Source: Deltaproteobacteria bacterium (lineage in GTDB: Bacteria > Desulfobacterota > Desulfomonilia > UBA1062). From it: DNA of 34,813 nt. The notes beneath the pieces were generated by a model. That model did not search any database. It was given only the letters and a program-made list of their open reading frames with translations, and had not been told where the DNA came from. How positions within the stretch are numbered: the first letter of the stretch is position 1; the number at the start of each line of letters is the position of its first letter. The stretch is from contig JAJFUP010000069.1 of the NCBI GenBank assembly GCA_021372395.1, positions 1 through 34,813 of the forward strand, in the 5' to 3' direction. Of the stretch, positions 18,557 to 26,063 are shown piece by piece. Position numbers and translations under genes: made by a program.

Positions 18557-18784
18557 TTATTTGTCGTTCCCGGCAGTGCTGAGGCCCAGGTGGGTGTACA
18601 GGGGGCATGTGCCTGAAGAGGCGCTGCTTGCCAGCATGCCGCTTGCCAGCAGGACGAGCGCGCTCACCAGCGATACCTTGCCGCTCCTGACGAGGATAAA
18701 GAAAAGCACAACAGCGGCTCCCAAGCGGATGAGCCTGTCCATCGTGCCAACGTTCATCACCACCGTACTTTCCGTCTGTTCCAT
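18557..18784 (-). CDS. DUF2892 / YgaP-like small inner-membrane protein
   Basis: The 75-residue protein begins MEQTESTVVMNVGTMDRLIR, has two hydrophobic helices (about 20-33 and 38-52) and ends with the family's CPLYTHLGLST motif (60-70). This matches DUF2892, the membrane part of YgaP-type proteins, which occurs alone or fused to rhodanese domains; its role is unknown, with suggestions of sulfur or thiol handling. GGAGG stands six bases before ATG 18784; the frame is open 18 codons further upstream but without a site. It converges with pgsA across 52 bases. Confidence 0.82.
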   Translation of the reverse strand: MEQTESTVVMNVGTMDRLIRLGAAVVLFFILVRSGKVSLVSALVLLASGMLASSASSGTCPLYTHLGLSTAGNDK

Positions 18785-18975
18785 CGGTAACCTCCCTGAT
18801 GATGGTTCATAATACAATATTTTCCGATGAAAGGCCATGGCGAGTCAAGGTGTCGTACTTTAAGGCGTGCAGGGAAGCTCTTTGAAAGAGCGACCTTTCC
18901 GGAAGGCCATGGGGCGGCTGAGAACTTTTAAGGGTGAACGGTTGCCGGGATACACTTCCCGGCCCAAGGGGAACT

Positions 18976-19027
18976 CGTCCTGGCCCCATTGTATGCAAGC
19001 CAGGACGCGTCGTTAAAAAAAGGTGTG
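18976..19027. repeat. Hairpin-plus-tail repeat, copy 1
   Basis: CGTCCTGGC (18976-18984) pairs perfectly with GCCAGGACG (18999-19007), with a 14-base loop. Four bases later comes the tail GTTAAAAAAAGGTGTG (19012-19027). Copy 2 near 26002 has the same stem core, the same 4-base gap and a tail matching at 14 of 16 bases. The A-run follows the hairpin on +, and on - the T-run comes before it, so neither strand reads as an intrinsic terminator. Confidence 0.65.
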
Positions 19028-19176
19028 AGGAAGATTCATTGCGTCGCAGCACCCTTCAACAGACAGGGAGCACTTTTTTAATATGCACATCAATACATAA
19101 TTTAAAACACGAAGTCAACAGGGAAAATGATCCCCCCTTCTCCGGCAATCAGACGGGATTGCGGCCTGAGAGGGGA

Positions 19177-19205
19177 TTGAATTCCAGGCATCGGGGTATT
19201 ATGGA
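19177..19205 (+). promoter_or_regulatory. Candidate promoter of the first glutaredoxin gene
   Basis: TTGAAT (19177-19182), 17 bases, TATGGA (19200-19205). The same TTGAAT-N17-TATG arrangement lies before the paralogue at 28376, which is the main support. The -10 is poor. Confidence 0.35.
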
Positions 19206-19231
19206 AAGAGAAGAACAGGAGGATACGCGAC

Positions 19232-19486
19232 ATGGGAAATTCGGTGAAGATATACACGCTCAGTACGTGCAGCCACTGCAAGGACACCAAGGCGTTCCTG
19301 AACGATTGCAAGGTCCCGTTCGAGTACACGGATGTGGATCTTCTCGACCCCGGGGACAAGGCCGCCATTCTGCAGGAGGTCAAACAACACAACCCGCGGA
19401 TTACCTTCCCCACCATCGTTGTCAATGGCTGGCGTGTCATCGTCGGGTTCAATAAAGCCGAGATCAAGAAGGTTCTCGGCCTGTGA
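19232..19486 (+). CDS. Glutaredoxin-like protein (copy 1)
   Basis: The 84-residue thioredoxin-fold protein has the active site CSHC (Cys13, Cys16), the cis-proline at Pro60 in TFPT, and a VNG...VIVGF strand pair, all typical of glutaredoxin/NrdH-like proteins that reduce disulfides or carry small thiols. AGGAGG stands nine bases before the ATG. It is 63/84 identical, without gaps, to the protein at 28376-28630, and the leaders are also similar, so the two arose by duplication. Unlike copy 2 it is not followed by a reductase gene; it converges with the NTPase gene over 29 bases. A third Cys (Cys26) is shared by both copies. Confidence 0.9.
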   Translation: MGNSVKIYTLSTCSHCKDTKAFLNDCKVPFEYTDVDLLDPGDKAAILQEVKQHNPRITFPTIVVNGWRVIVGFNKAEIKKVLGL

Positions 19487-19515
19487 ACGGGGAGGAGAAG
19501 ATCCGCGGCGGGTCC

Positions 19516-20079
19516 TCACTTCGGTCCGGGATGGCGAAGGCGGCTTTCCCCTGTCAATAGGGCATGCTCTGAAAGGAAGGACGCGATCCTGTCTCTGATA
19601 GCTTGTGTTCCTTGGCAGTCCATGTCCAGGATCTCACCGTTGAGAGGTCCTGCGTGTGAAGACAGGAAGCTTTCCAGGAGGTTCTTCCTTACCACCAGCA
19701 GCATCGAAGAGGCAGGGGGATCGGTCAGGGTCTTGAATATGGGGTAGTGACCGGCCTTTTCCATCTCGAGGATACCGAATTCGTCAAACACAAAGGGAAG
19801 ATTTTTTGTGATGTTGCAAAAATGCCCGTTCACCTTGTCGAATGTGCCTGGATAGAAATAGAACCTGCGGGTTGAATATGCGGTGGCCATGGGCGTGGTT
19901 GTGGCCATGGGCAAGGTTTCCAGCGAAGGCAGGATCAGCAGGGAGATGCCCGAGACGATCCCGTTCTTGAGGGTCTTCAGGCTCAGGAAACCCTGTGCGC
20001 CCCCTGGGTTTGCGGTTAGGATATCTTTGAGCAGCATGGATTTTCCGCATCCTTTTTCTCCCGTGAGGATGAGCATCAT
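19516..20079 (-). CDS. THEP1-like P-loop NTPase
   Basis: The 187-residue protein has Walker A GEKGCGKS (7-14) at its very N-terminus and a Walker B-like strand PFVFDEFGILE (95-105). The layout (P-loop at the first strand, GFLSLKT after about 15 residues, DE-G-xLE in the middle) resembles the THEP1/DUF265 nucleoside-triphosphatase family and the related DUF2478 group. The family hydrolyses NTPs in vitro but its cellular job is unknown. It is the last gene of the leftward uptake operon, 139 bases after the radical SAM gene. Two ATGs (20079, 20076) are possible; an AAGGAAAGGCGG lies upstream. It may act as an ATP-dependent chaperone or metal-cofactor loader for the radical SAM protein, but that is speculation. 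Confidence 0.7.
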   Translation of the reverse strand: MMLILTGEKGCGKSMLLKDILTANPGGAQGFLSLKTLKNGIVSGISLLILPSLETLPMATTTPMATAYSTRRFYFYPGTFDKVNGHFCNITKNLPFVFDEFGILEMEKAGHYPIFKTLTDPPASSMLLVVRKNLLESFLSSHAGPLNGEILDMDCQGTQAIRDRIASFLSEHALLTGESRLRHPGPK

Positions 20080-20218
20080 ATACTGTCACCGCCTTTCCTT
20101 CCTATCCTCTGCACAGGAGAGACCGCTATGGAAACCCATGGCGCTCCAGGTGCAGGGCGGCTTTTCTCCTGTGTGTGCGGCATGAAGGAAGGGGAGACCG
20201 GAAACCCGGGCTGCATCT

Positions 20219-22228
20219 TCACAGGACCGTCTCCAGGATCCCGTAGTGGTGCAGGGCCAGGGACTGGCATTCTATCGTAATCTTTGAGGGGAACGCAGTG
20301 TGAGTCATGATGCTCCTGTTGCCGATGGCAACCGGTACCCTGCCTGCCTTCAGGACGTCGAAGGTCAAACAGTCGCTGAGAAAGGGGGAGTTCCTTGAAA
20401 ACGGATTGATTCTCGGGGAACTCATCCAGTGGGGGTAGGCGAAGAAGTGCGGTACGATCTTCCGGCCGGACGACAGGACCATGTATTGGTGCATGGACGA
20501 AGCATACGGGATGCCGCCAAAGGTGTTGTCCACGGGGGTTGCATCGAAGGGAAAGGATTTCACCCCCACACCGTCCAGGATGATGAGCGCGGTATTGTGC
20601 CCGGACAGCACGTGGGAAACCACTGCCCGGCGTATGTCGGTGATCCGTGAGGGCGGCGTGAAAGTTGCGCATACGGGGATAACTATGTCCATGGCCTCGG
20701 TTCGGTATGAGAACCTGCTGGGCGATGAGAGGGCAAGGAAGCGGTACCCCTCCTCGGGGACGACGAAGTACTCACCGAAGGTGCCCTTGTCGAGGGTCAC
20801 GCCGGCAAGTTCCTCGAGTTCGCATCGGGTAAGGATCCTGTGGATGCCTTCCAGTCCTCTGACCGTATCCGCATCCTCCTGATCCGCCCCATACAGGCAG
20901 GCGATCCCGTCGTCTGCGGAAGCGATCCCCTTGATGTGCTTTTCCAGGTTTATGGTGCCTCGTGTGGCAACCATGTCTCCGAGGCCGACAATCAGTGAAT
21001 CGTAGCCGGTCAACATCAGAAAACGATCCACTTCGGACGTGAGATTCTCAAGGATACCCGAGTAGAGCGAATCCTCCTCCCTGTGCCTTCCAACAAAGGC
21101 GCACTGGGAGTAGACAAGGACCATGAGATCGGGGCGGTACTTTCTCGCAGCTGCCACGGCAGTGTCTGTCACCCACGTGTCAGCCTCTTTCTTCATGTCT
21201 CCCGGATAGGGGTTCTTTTCAATGAATTCCGTCATCAATCCCCGTCCTGACGCCTTCGTCGGCAGGCATGTTGCCATGTCCACCTCGCTCCTCCACCCAC
21301 CCACGTCGATAATGCCTGTTCTCGGGTCTTGTGCAGGTTCTTGTGTCTGCGATTCGAGGACGAATGTCCCCTTGAGGTGTACCTGCCGTGAACATGACGG
21401 GCACGACATACCTCCTTCAAGGGCATGCTCCAACAGGGTAGCCCCGCACCCGCCATTGCTTATCCGCTTTATCAGGGGCGTCTTGCAGGACGGGCAGAGG
21501 GTGTCCACCCAGATGGAGGCGGGGAAATTCTCCAGGTAGATGTAGTCGAGGACCTTCCCGGCTACGCTCCTGAGTGCAACCATGTCCTGAACGCCGGTGG
21601 CAGCGATGGATGCGAGCTTGTACTCCGGGAGAAGCCTGAAGATATGCCAGGGGATGTGCGGACTCACCTGCGAGAGCATGCAGGCGATATCCGCCATGTC
21701 TGATTCCGTGAGCAGGGGGACATATGGGGTCACCACCTCCACATGGACACCGTGATCGTAGAGGGTCCTGATGGTCTCCAGCACCTTCTGCGGGTTTCCT
21801 TTGCCGCACATCGTGCGGTAGTAATCCTGCGTGGGGCCTTTGATGCTGATGTTCACACAGGAGACGGATCGGGCGAGTTCTGCTGTCTGGCTGTCAGAGA
21901 GGAGTCCGTTCGTCGAACATCCCACCAGGATGCCTTTTTCTCTTGCTGCATGAACGATGTCCATGAAGTACTCGAAGCTGACGGCCGGTTCGTTCGCGCT
22001 GAAGCTGATGATGGGGCAGCCTGCAGTAAGGGCCTTTGACGCCACCTGCTCCGGGCTCAGGTCGAAGAAGAACGCGGGCTCGTTGAGAAGGTGCTGGTTC
22101 GAGCAGTACTTGCAGTCGAGGTTGCAGCCGTAGGTCCCGATGGACAGGACCCGTGACCCGGGGTAAAAGTGGAAGAAGGGGATTCTCTCGATATATCCGG
22201 AATACAGCGTTGTCAGTGGGTATTTCAT
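20219..22228 (-). CDS. Radical SAM protein: AmrS-like domain, Cys-pair ribbon and phosphodiesterase-like region
   Basis: The 669-residue protein begins with a radical SAM domain: Cys35, Cys39 and Cys42 (CNLDCKYC) hold the 4Fe-4S cluster, preceded by FYPGSRVLSIGTYG. FSANEPAVSFEY (76-87), INISIKG-type strand (125-131) and IPWHIFRLLPEYK (192-204) match the AmmeMemoRadiSam enzyme AmrS and activase-like relatives. Residues 245-279 have paired Cys (CPSC, CGA, CPSC), like a zinc ribbon. Residues about 350-510 resemble the alkaline-phosphatase/nucleotide-pyrophosphatase superfamily (RPDLMVLVYSQCAFVGRH; IVGLGDMVATRGTINLEK), but the usual metal ligands of DxxGH and SDHG are replaced. Residues about 545-669 are not assigned; ALIILDGVG there recalls the first strand of that superfamily. 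GGAGG is well placed, and the ATG overlaps the permease stop by four bases. The reaction is unknown. Confidence 0.8.
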   Translation of the reverse strand: MKYPLTTLYSGYIERIPFFHFYPGSRVLSIGTYGCNLDCKYCSNQHLLNEPAFFFDLSPEQVASKALTAGCPIISFSANEPAVSFEYFMDIVHAAREKGILVGCSTNGLLSDSQTAELARSVSCVNISIKGPTQDYYRTMCGKGNPQKVLETIRTLYDHGVHVEVVTPYVPLLTESDMADIACMLSQVSPHIPWHIFRLLPEYKLASIAATGVQDMVALRSVAGKVLDYIYLENFPASIWVDTLCPSCKTPLIKRISNGGCGATLLEHALEGGMSCPSCSRQVHLKGTFVLESQTQEPAQDPRTGIIDVGGWRSEVDMATCLPTKASGRGLMTEFIEKNPYPGDMKKEADTWVTDTAVAAARKYRPDLMVLVYSQCAFVGRHREEDSLYSGILENLTSEVDRFLMLTGYDSLIVGLGDMVATRGTINLEKHIKGIASADDGIACLYGADQEDADTVRGLEGIHRILTRCELEELAGVTLDKGTFGEYFVVPEEGYRFLALSSPSRFSYRTEAMDIVIPVCATFTPPSRITDIRRAVVSHVLSGHNTALIILDGVGVKSFPFDATPVDNTFGGIPYASSMHQYMVLSSGRKIVPHFFAYPHWMSSPRINPFSRNSPFLSDCLTFDVLKAGRVPVAIGNRSIMTHTAFPSKITIECQSLALHHYGILETVL

Positions 22229-23232
22229 GATGTTCCTCCATGGTTTCGATTGAGAAGATAGGCGAAGAATGGTGCGCCGATGATGGCGGTTACAATTCCG
22301 AGCGGGATTTCCTGGCCGGTGATCATCCTCGCCACGTCATCCACCATGACCAGGTAGGCCGAGCCCATGAGGGCCGAGGCTGGCAGCAGCTTTGAGTGGT
22401 CGGCACCGACCATCATGCGGCAGAGGTGAGGGACCACGAGACCCACCCAGCCGATGATGCCGGCAATAGCCACGATGGACGAAGCTATCAGGGTGGAACA
22501 GGTGATGATGACCAGGTACAGTGCCTTGGTGTTGATGCCCAGGCCCTGGGCCTCGGTGCTGCCCAGAGACAGGATGTTGAAGCGCCACCTGAGCATGATG
22601 AGCACGGCCGTGCCGATAATGATGACCGGCGCGGTGGTCAGCAAGTCTTCGATCTTCACCGAGGCGAGGCTGCCCATCAGCCAGAACACGATGGCCGGGA
22701 GTTTCGTGTAGATGTCGGCAACGTATTTAAGCAGGGATATGAGTGCTGAGAAAAATGCCCCGACCACTACACCGGAGAGCACGAGAGAGTAGGTGGAGAT
22801 CTTGTCACCAATACGGGCTATGAGGAAGGTGATGCTCACCGCGACGAGCCCGAAAACAAAGGCGAGAAGCTGGATCATGCCCGTGCTGTCGAACAGGAGG
22901 ATTGCGAGCGCTGCCCCGAACCCTCCTCCCGATGAGACTCCGAGTATGTAGGGAGATACCAGAGGGTTTCTAAACACCCCTTGAAAAGAGGCCCCGGTGA
23001 TGCCGAGACCAGCGCCGACGAGCATGGCAATGAGCACTCGCGGGAGCCTCACGTGGAAGATGACGATCTGGGTCAGGTTTGTCGGCTTTTCCCCGAGGGA
23101 AAAGAAAGGCGAACACAGGGCCGAGGCCACCTCGGATGGCGGTATGGCATACCTTCCGAGGAAGAGGGACAGGAAGAACATGAACACGTTCAGGAGGACG
23201 AGGATGATTGCAGCGGACCTCCATCTGTTCAT
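22225..23232 (-). CDS. FecCD/BtuC-family ABC transporter permease
   Basis: The 335-residue membrane protein is the permease of a type II importer for iron chelates, cobalamin or related ligands. Family marks are VRLPRVLIAMLVGAGLGITG (one block after the first helix), FRNPLVSPYILGVSSGGGFGA, WLMGSLASV, and the coupling segment WVGLVVPHLCRMMVG followed by DH. About ten hydrophobic helices are visible. The start MNRWRSAAII at 23232 gives an ATGA overlap with the binding-protein gene; the frame is open 18 codons further but without support. A single permease gene implies a homodimer. The family does not by itself give the substrate. Confidence 0.93.
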   Translation of the reverse strand: MNRWRSAAIILVLLNVFMFFLSLFLGRYAIPPSEVASALCSPFFSLGEKPTNLTQIVIFHVRLPRVLIAMLVGAGLGITGASFQGVFRNPLVSPYILGVSSGGGFGAALAILLFDSTGMIQLLAFVFGLVAVSITFLIARIGDKISTYSLVLSGVVVGAFFSALISLLKYVADIYTKLPAIVFWLMGSLASVKIEDLLTTAPVIIIGTAVLIMLRWRFNILSLGSTEAQGLGINTKALYLVIITCSTLIASSIVAIAGIIGWVGLVVPHLCRMMVGADHSKLLPASALMGSAYLVMVDDVARMITGQEIPLGIVTAIIGAPFFAYLLNRNHGGTS

Positions 23233-24278
23233 TGCTTTTCCAGAACGCTCAAGATATCCTGCTCTTGTGGGGTATACCCAAAGCACGTCTCATAGAAACT
23301 CACGAATTCCTTTTTCATGTCGAACCGGACGTCATGCGGGTAGAGCTTGTTCGCCAGCCACATGATACCGAGGAGAGATTCGGGTGTCGGCACATCCCAG
23401 GATCCGATATAGGTCCTCGACATGAACACGTTCCCTTTCCTGATCGCGGATATGTCCTGGAGACGGCTGTCGTTCGCGAACGACTTCACGCGTGCATTCC
23501 CGTACGTGCCGATAAAGATCAAGTCGGGGTTCCACTCGAGGAGATGCTCGACGGATATCGTGTTCCATCCTCCCTTCAGGGCATGGGCGACATTCACGCC
23601 CCCGGCATACCCGATGAGGGAATCCTGGTAACAGTCGGCCCCTGCCGTGCCGAGCATTGATGGGCCGGCGAAATACACCTTTTTCCTGTTCTTGACGCGC
23701 GAGGTTCTGCTCCGGATGTAGTCGAGCTTTCCCTGGTAGTAGGATACCACGAACTTGGCCCGCTCCTTTTTGTTCATGATATCGCCCACGAGCAGAATAC
23801 CCCGCATGAGGGCCTCGGGGCTTTCCAGATTGAGGTAGACCGTGCTGATGCCGAGTTCCTTCAATGCCCTGTTCTGCTGTGCATTTCGCGTGCAGCAGAA
23901 AACCACATCGGGCTGCAGCTTCAGGATCTCCTCCACCGTTATATCACTACCTGCCGATCTCCCCGGGACGGGGATATGGACGATGTCCGGATAGATCTTT
24001 TTCATCACGTCGTTCATGTCGTAAGTCGATATCCCGACCAGGGCATCCTCGGCCTGTACGAGGAACATGAGCTGGGTCGCGATGGGGTAGAGGGAGGTCA
24101 TGACCCGGTGGACGTCCCGGGGCACCGTCACTTGGTTTCCCTTCATGTCGCGGATGAGCCGAGCCCGCTCCCTTTCGGGAGCCGTCGGATGAACAAGCAT
24201 GGTTGCACCTGCTGCCGCAACAAGGACAACGGTGATGACAGCCGCGAGGATGAGGGCATATCGTGCCTTGGGCCTCAT
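23229..24278 (-). CDS. Periplasmic binding protein of FecB/BtuF type
   Basis: The 349-residue protein has a hydrophobic N-terminal segment (8-28) that acts as export signal or membrane anchor; no lipobox Cys is present. The mature part is a class III substrate-binding protein (PF01497 type): RDMKGNQVTVPRDVHRVM (a variant of the usual D..G..V..P....RIV opening), VEEILKLQPDVVF (115-127), and a long rigid linking helix near the middle. It should deliver a metal complex to the permease. It overlaps both neighbours by four bases. Specificity cannot be read from sequence. Confidence 0.9.
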   Translation of the reverse strand: MRPKARYALILAAVITVVLVAAAGATMLVHPTAPERERARLIRDMKGNQVTVPRDVHRVMTSLYPIATQLMFLVQAEDALVGISTYDMNDVMKKIYPDIVHIPVPGRSAGSDITVEEILKLQPDVVFCCTRNAQQNRALKELGISTVYLNLESPEALMRGILLVGDIMNKKERAKFVVSYYQGKLDYIRSRTSRVKNRKKVYFAGPSMLGTAGADCYQDSLIGYAGGVNVAHALKGGWNTISVEHLLEWNPDLIFIGTYGNARVKSFANDSRLQDISAIRKGNVFMSRTYIGSWDVPTPESLLGIMWLANKLYPHDVRFDMKKEFVSFYETCFGYTPQEQDILSVLEKQ

Positions 24279-25093
24279 GACGGGAGTTCTCCCTGGTGCA
24301 GCCGATGTGCGTCCGGCATGACACCCCTGACGACGCCATTTTCTGTGATGACATTCACGTCCACGGAATACACCTCCTTGATGGTCTCTCTGGTTATCAC
24401 CTCGTGCGGCAGTCCTCTTTTCAAGATCGACCCACGGTGAAGGATCATCACCTCGTCGGAAAAATACAGGGCTTGGTTCGGGTCGTGAGAAGAGATGACG
24501 GCAAGCAGACCCTTCTGTCTGACGAGCCTTCTCAGCAGGCTCAGGATGAGGATTTGATTTTTGAAGTCCAAGTGGCTCGTGGGTTCGTCCAGGATCATGA
24601 GCCGGGTGTTCTGTGCGAGGGCGCGGGCGATGAGCACGAGCTGTCTTTCTCCGCCGCTGATGTTGGTATAGGGTTTCTGCGCCAGCGTAGAGATCCCGAC
24701 CTCCTCCATGGCCTCCTCTGCCAGGGCCAGGTCAAGCGGTGCGGGGGAGGATAAGGTGTCGATATACGGTGCGCGGCCCATGATGACCATGTTCCTCACG
24801 GTGTACGGGAACACGATCGAATGCTCCTGGGGCACGATGCTGATCATCCGCGCGATGTCCCTGCGCCCCAGTTCCCGGATGTCCTTCCCATCCAGGCTTA
24901 TGCTGCCCGAGAGGGGAGGGAGAAGGCCGGACATGCACTGGAGCAACGTAGTCTTTCCCGATCCGTTGCCTCCCATGAAGGTGCAGACCATTCCCCGGGG
25001 GAGGCTGAAGGAGAGATCACTGAATACGGGCCTGCCTTTTTCATAGGCAAAGGTGAGCCCGTCCACACGGATGAGCCTATCTCTCTTTCCCAT
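24275..25093 (-). CDS. ABC transporter ATP-binding protein of FecE/BtuD type
   Basis: The 272-residue ATPase powers the importer. Walker A is GGNGSGKT (41-48), Q-loop VPQE (87-90), signature ISGGERQLVLIARAL (145-159), Walker B LMILDEPTSHLD (165-176) and H-loop SSHD. The layout, with a long insertion between Q-loop and signature (VRNMVIMGRAPYID...), is that of iron-siderophore and cobalamin transport ATPases. It lies one base after the tonB stop and overlaps the binding-protein gene by four bases. Confidence 0.95.
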   Translation of the reverse strand: MGKRDRLIRVDGLTFAYEKGRPVFSDLSFSLPRGMVCTFMGGNGSGKTTLLQCMSGLLPPLSGSISLDGKDIRELGRRDIARMISIVPQEHSIVFPYTVRNMVIMGRAPYIDTLSSPAPLDLALAEEAMEEVGISTLAQKPYTNISGGERQLVLIARALAQNTRLMILDEPTSHLDFKNQILILSLLRRLVRQKGLLAVISSHDPNQALYFSDEVMILHRGSILKRGLPHEVITRETIKEVYSVDVNVITENGVVRGVMPDAHRLHQGELPS

Positions 25094-25094
25094 G

Positions 25095-25874
25095 TCAGGA
25101 ATTCTCCACGAGCTTGAACGTGACGGGTACGGTCAGAATGGTGGCCTTGTCGGGAGGCGGGGGGAAGACGCAGGATTGGATGGTCTTCACCGATGCCTTG
25201 TCCAGGAGAGGTATGCCGGATGAGGATATGATCTCGATATCGCTCACTTTGCCCTGTTCATCGACGCTGAAACGGATGGACAGCTTTCCTTCAAGGTTTC
25301 TCCTTCGGGCGTTTGCCGGATAGGAGAGGTTGGCCTGAATAATCTTCAATACCTGGCTGGCATAGAGGCGAAGACCAAGGTCATGATCCATAGCCGGGCC
25401 GCTGTTCGCAGGTCCCCTCTGGCCATATCCCCTGTCGGCGGGGGGAGAGGTCGGGCCTCCCCTATCGCCGGAGGGAGAGGCAGGGGTGCTCCCCTGCTGT
25501 ATCGCTTCCTGGGGGGGAGAGGTATCCTCCATAACCGGTGCCTGAGCTGATTTCAAGTGAGGATTCGGAAGGCTTTTCAGCCTGGGAGGAGAACTTTTAC
25601 GTGGTGCGGACGTCTGCCGTGATGGGAGCGACGGATGGGTGGCGATCTCTCTTTGCCGGGGCATCTCTGAGATGACGGCGACGTGAAGGAGAGAGTACTC
25701 AGCAGGTTTTTCCTTCACCGTACAGAGATAGACGAACAGGGCGACATGGAGTGCGAACGAGAGGTACAGGAAGGGTGATAGTCCGGCCAGAAGTTTCATC
25801 GGTTTCGTCGGATACTCTGCCAATGAACGCGAAGCCATGGGCATGGAACCGCCTGTATCTTGAAAGATCTCCAT
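25095..25874 (-). CDS. tonB: TonB-family energy transducer
   Basis: The 259-residue protein has a cytoplasmic start, one transmembrane helix (about 32-52), a Pro/Ser-rich periplasmic spacer (70-165), and a C-terminal TonB domain (about 170-256) with YPANARRRNLEGKLSIRF, VDEQGKVSD and FPPPP. The helix carries Ser39 and His43 four residues apart (SFALH), the pair known from E. coli TonB Ser16/His20 as essential for coupling to ExbB/ExbD. No exbB or exbD is in the window, so these must be elsewhere. Placed between receptor and transporter genes, it is probably dedicated to this receptor. The start is uncertain: ATGs at codons 1, 11, 13 and 26 are possible, and the first has its AGGA very close. 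Confidence 0.9.
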   Translation of the reverse strand: MEIFQDTGGSMPMASRSLAEYPTKPMKLLAGLSPFLYLSFALHVALFVYLCTVKEKPAEYSLLHVAVISEMPRQREIATHPSLPSRQTSAPRKSSPPRLKSLPNPHLKSAQAPVMEDTSPPQEAIQQGSTPASPSGDRGGPTSPPADRGYGQRGPANSGPAMDHDLGLRLYASQVLKIIQANLSYPANARRRNLEGKLSIRFSVDEQGKVSDIEIISSSGIPLLDKASVKTIQSCVFPPPPDKATILTVPVTFKLVENS

Positions 25875-26001
25875 TATCCTCGTGTACTACAGGAGTCAGG
25901 CAGGGCTGGTATCCAGGGGACGGCGTTCTCGCCGTAACAAGGCCTGCCGCTGATCGCGATATCCCGATCTTCCGGATTCATTCCCGTACCTCTTGAAGTT
26001 T

Positions 26002-26055
26002 TCGTCCTGGCCTGCTGGAGCAGCAGGCCAGGACGACGGGTGAAAAAACGGTGTG
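26002..26055. repeat. Hairpin-plus-tail repeat, copy 2 (16-bp perfect stem)
   Basis: TCGTCCTGGCCTGCTG (26002-26017) and its exact complement (26021-26036) form a 16-bp stem with a GAG loop, followed by GTGAAAAAACGGTGTG (26040-26055). It shares the stem core and tail with copy 1 at 18976-19027. It lies between the receptor gene and tonB, where it might limit read-through or stabilise the receptor mRNA 3' end. No T-run follows the stem in the operon's direction. Confidence 0.75.
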
Positions 26056-26063
26056 TTGCAGGA

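Larger units (their letters stand above)
18785..19231. other. Divergent intergenic region upstream of the first glutaredoxin gene
   Basis: These 447 bases contain no credible gene. They hold a 6-bp hairpin (18877-18891, GCTCTT/AAGAGC), the first copy of a hairpin-plus-tail repeat (18976-19027), an AT-rich tract (about 19072-19125) likely to hold a promoter, and from about 19155 a segment that resembles the leader of the second glutaredoxin gene at about 28300-28375. Confidence 0.5.

Noticed and set aside
20080-20218. Possible 46-codon gene between radical SAM and NTPase genes
   Set aside because: No ribosome site and no recognisable composition; kept only as a gap worth checking.
25875-26063. 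Cobalamin riboswitch before tonB
   Set aside because: A BtuB-like receptor made this worth checking, but I could not find the B12-box or the conserved core on either strand; the 28137-28375 leader also lacks them.
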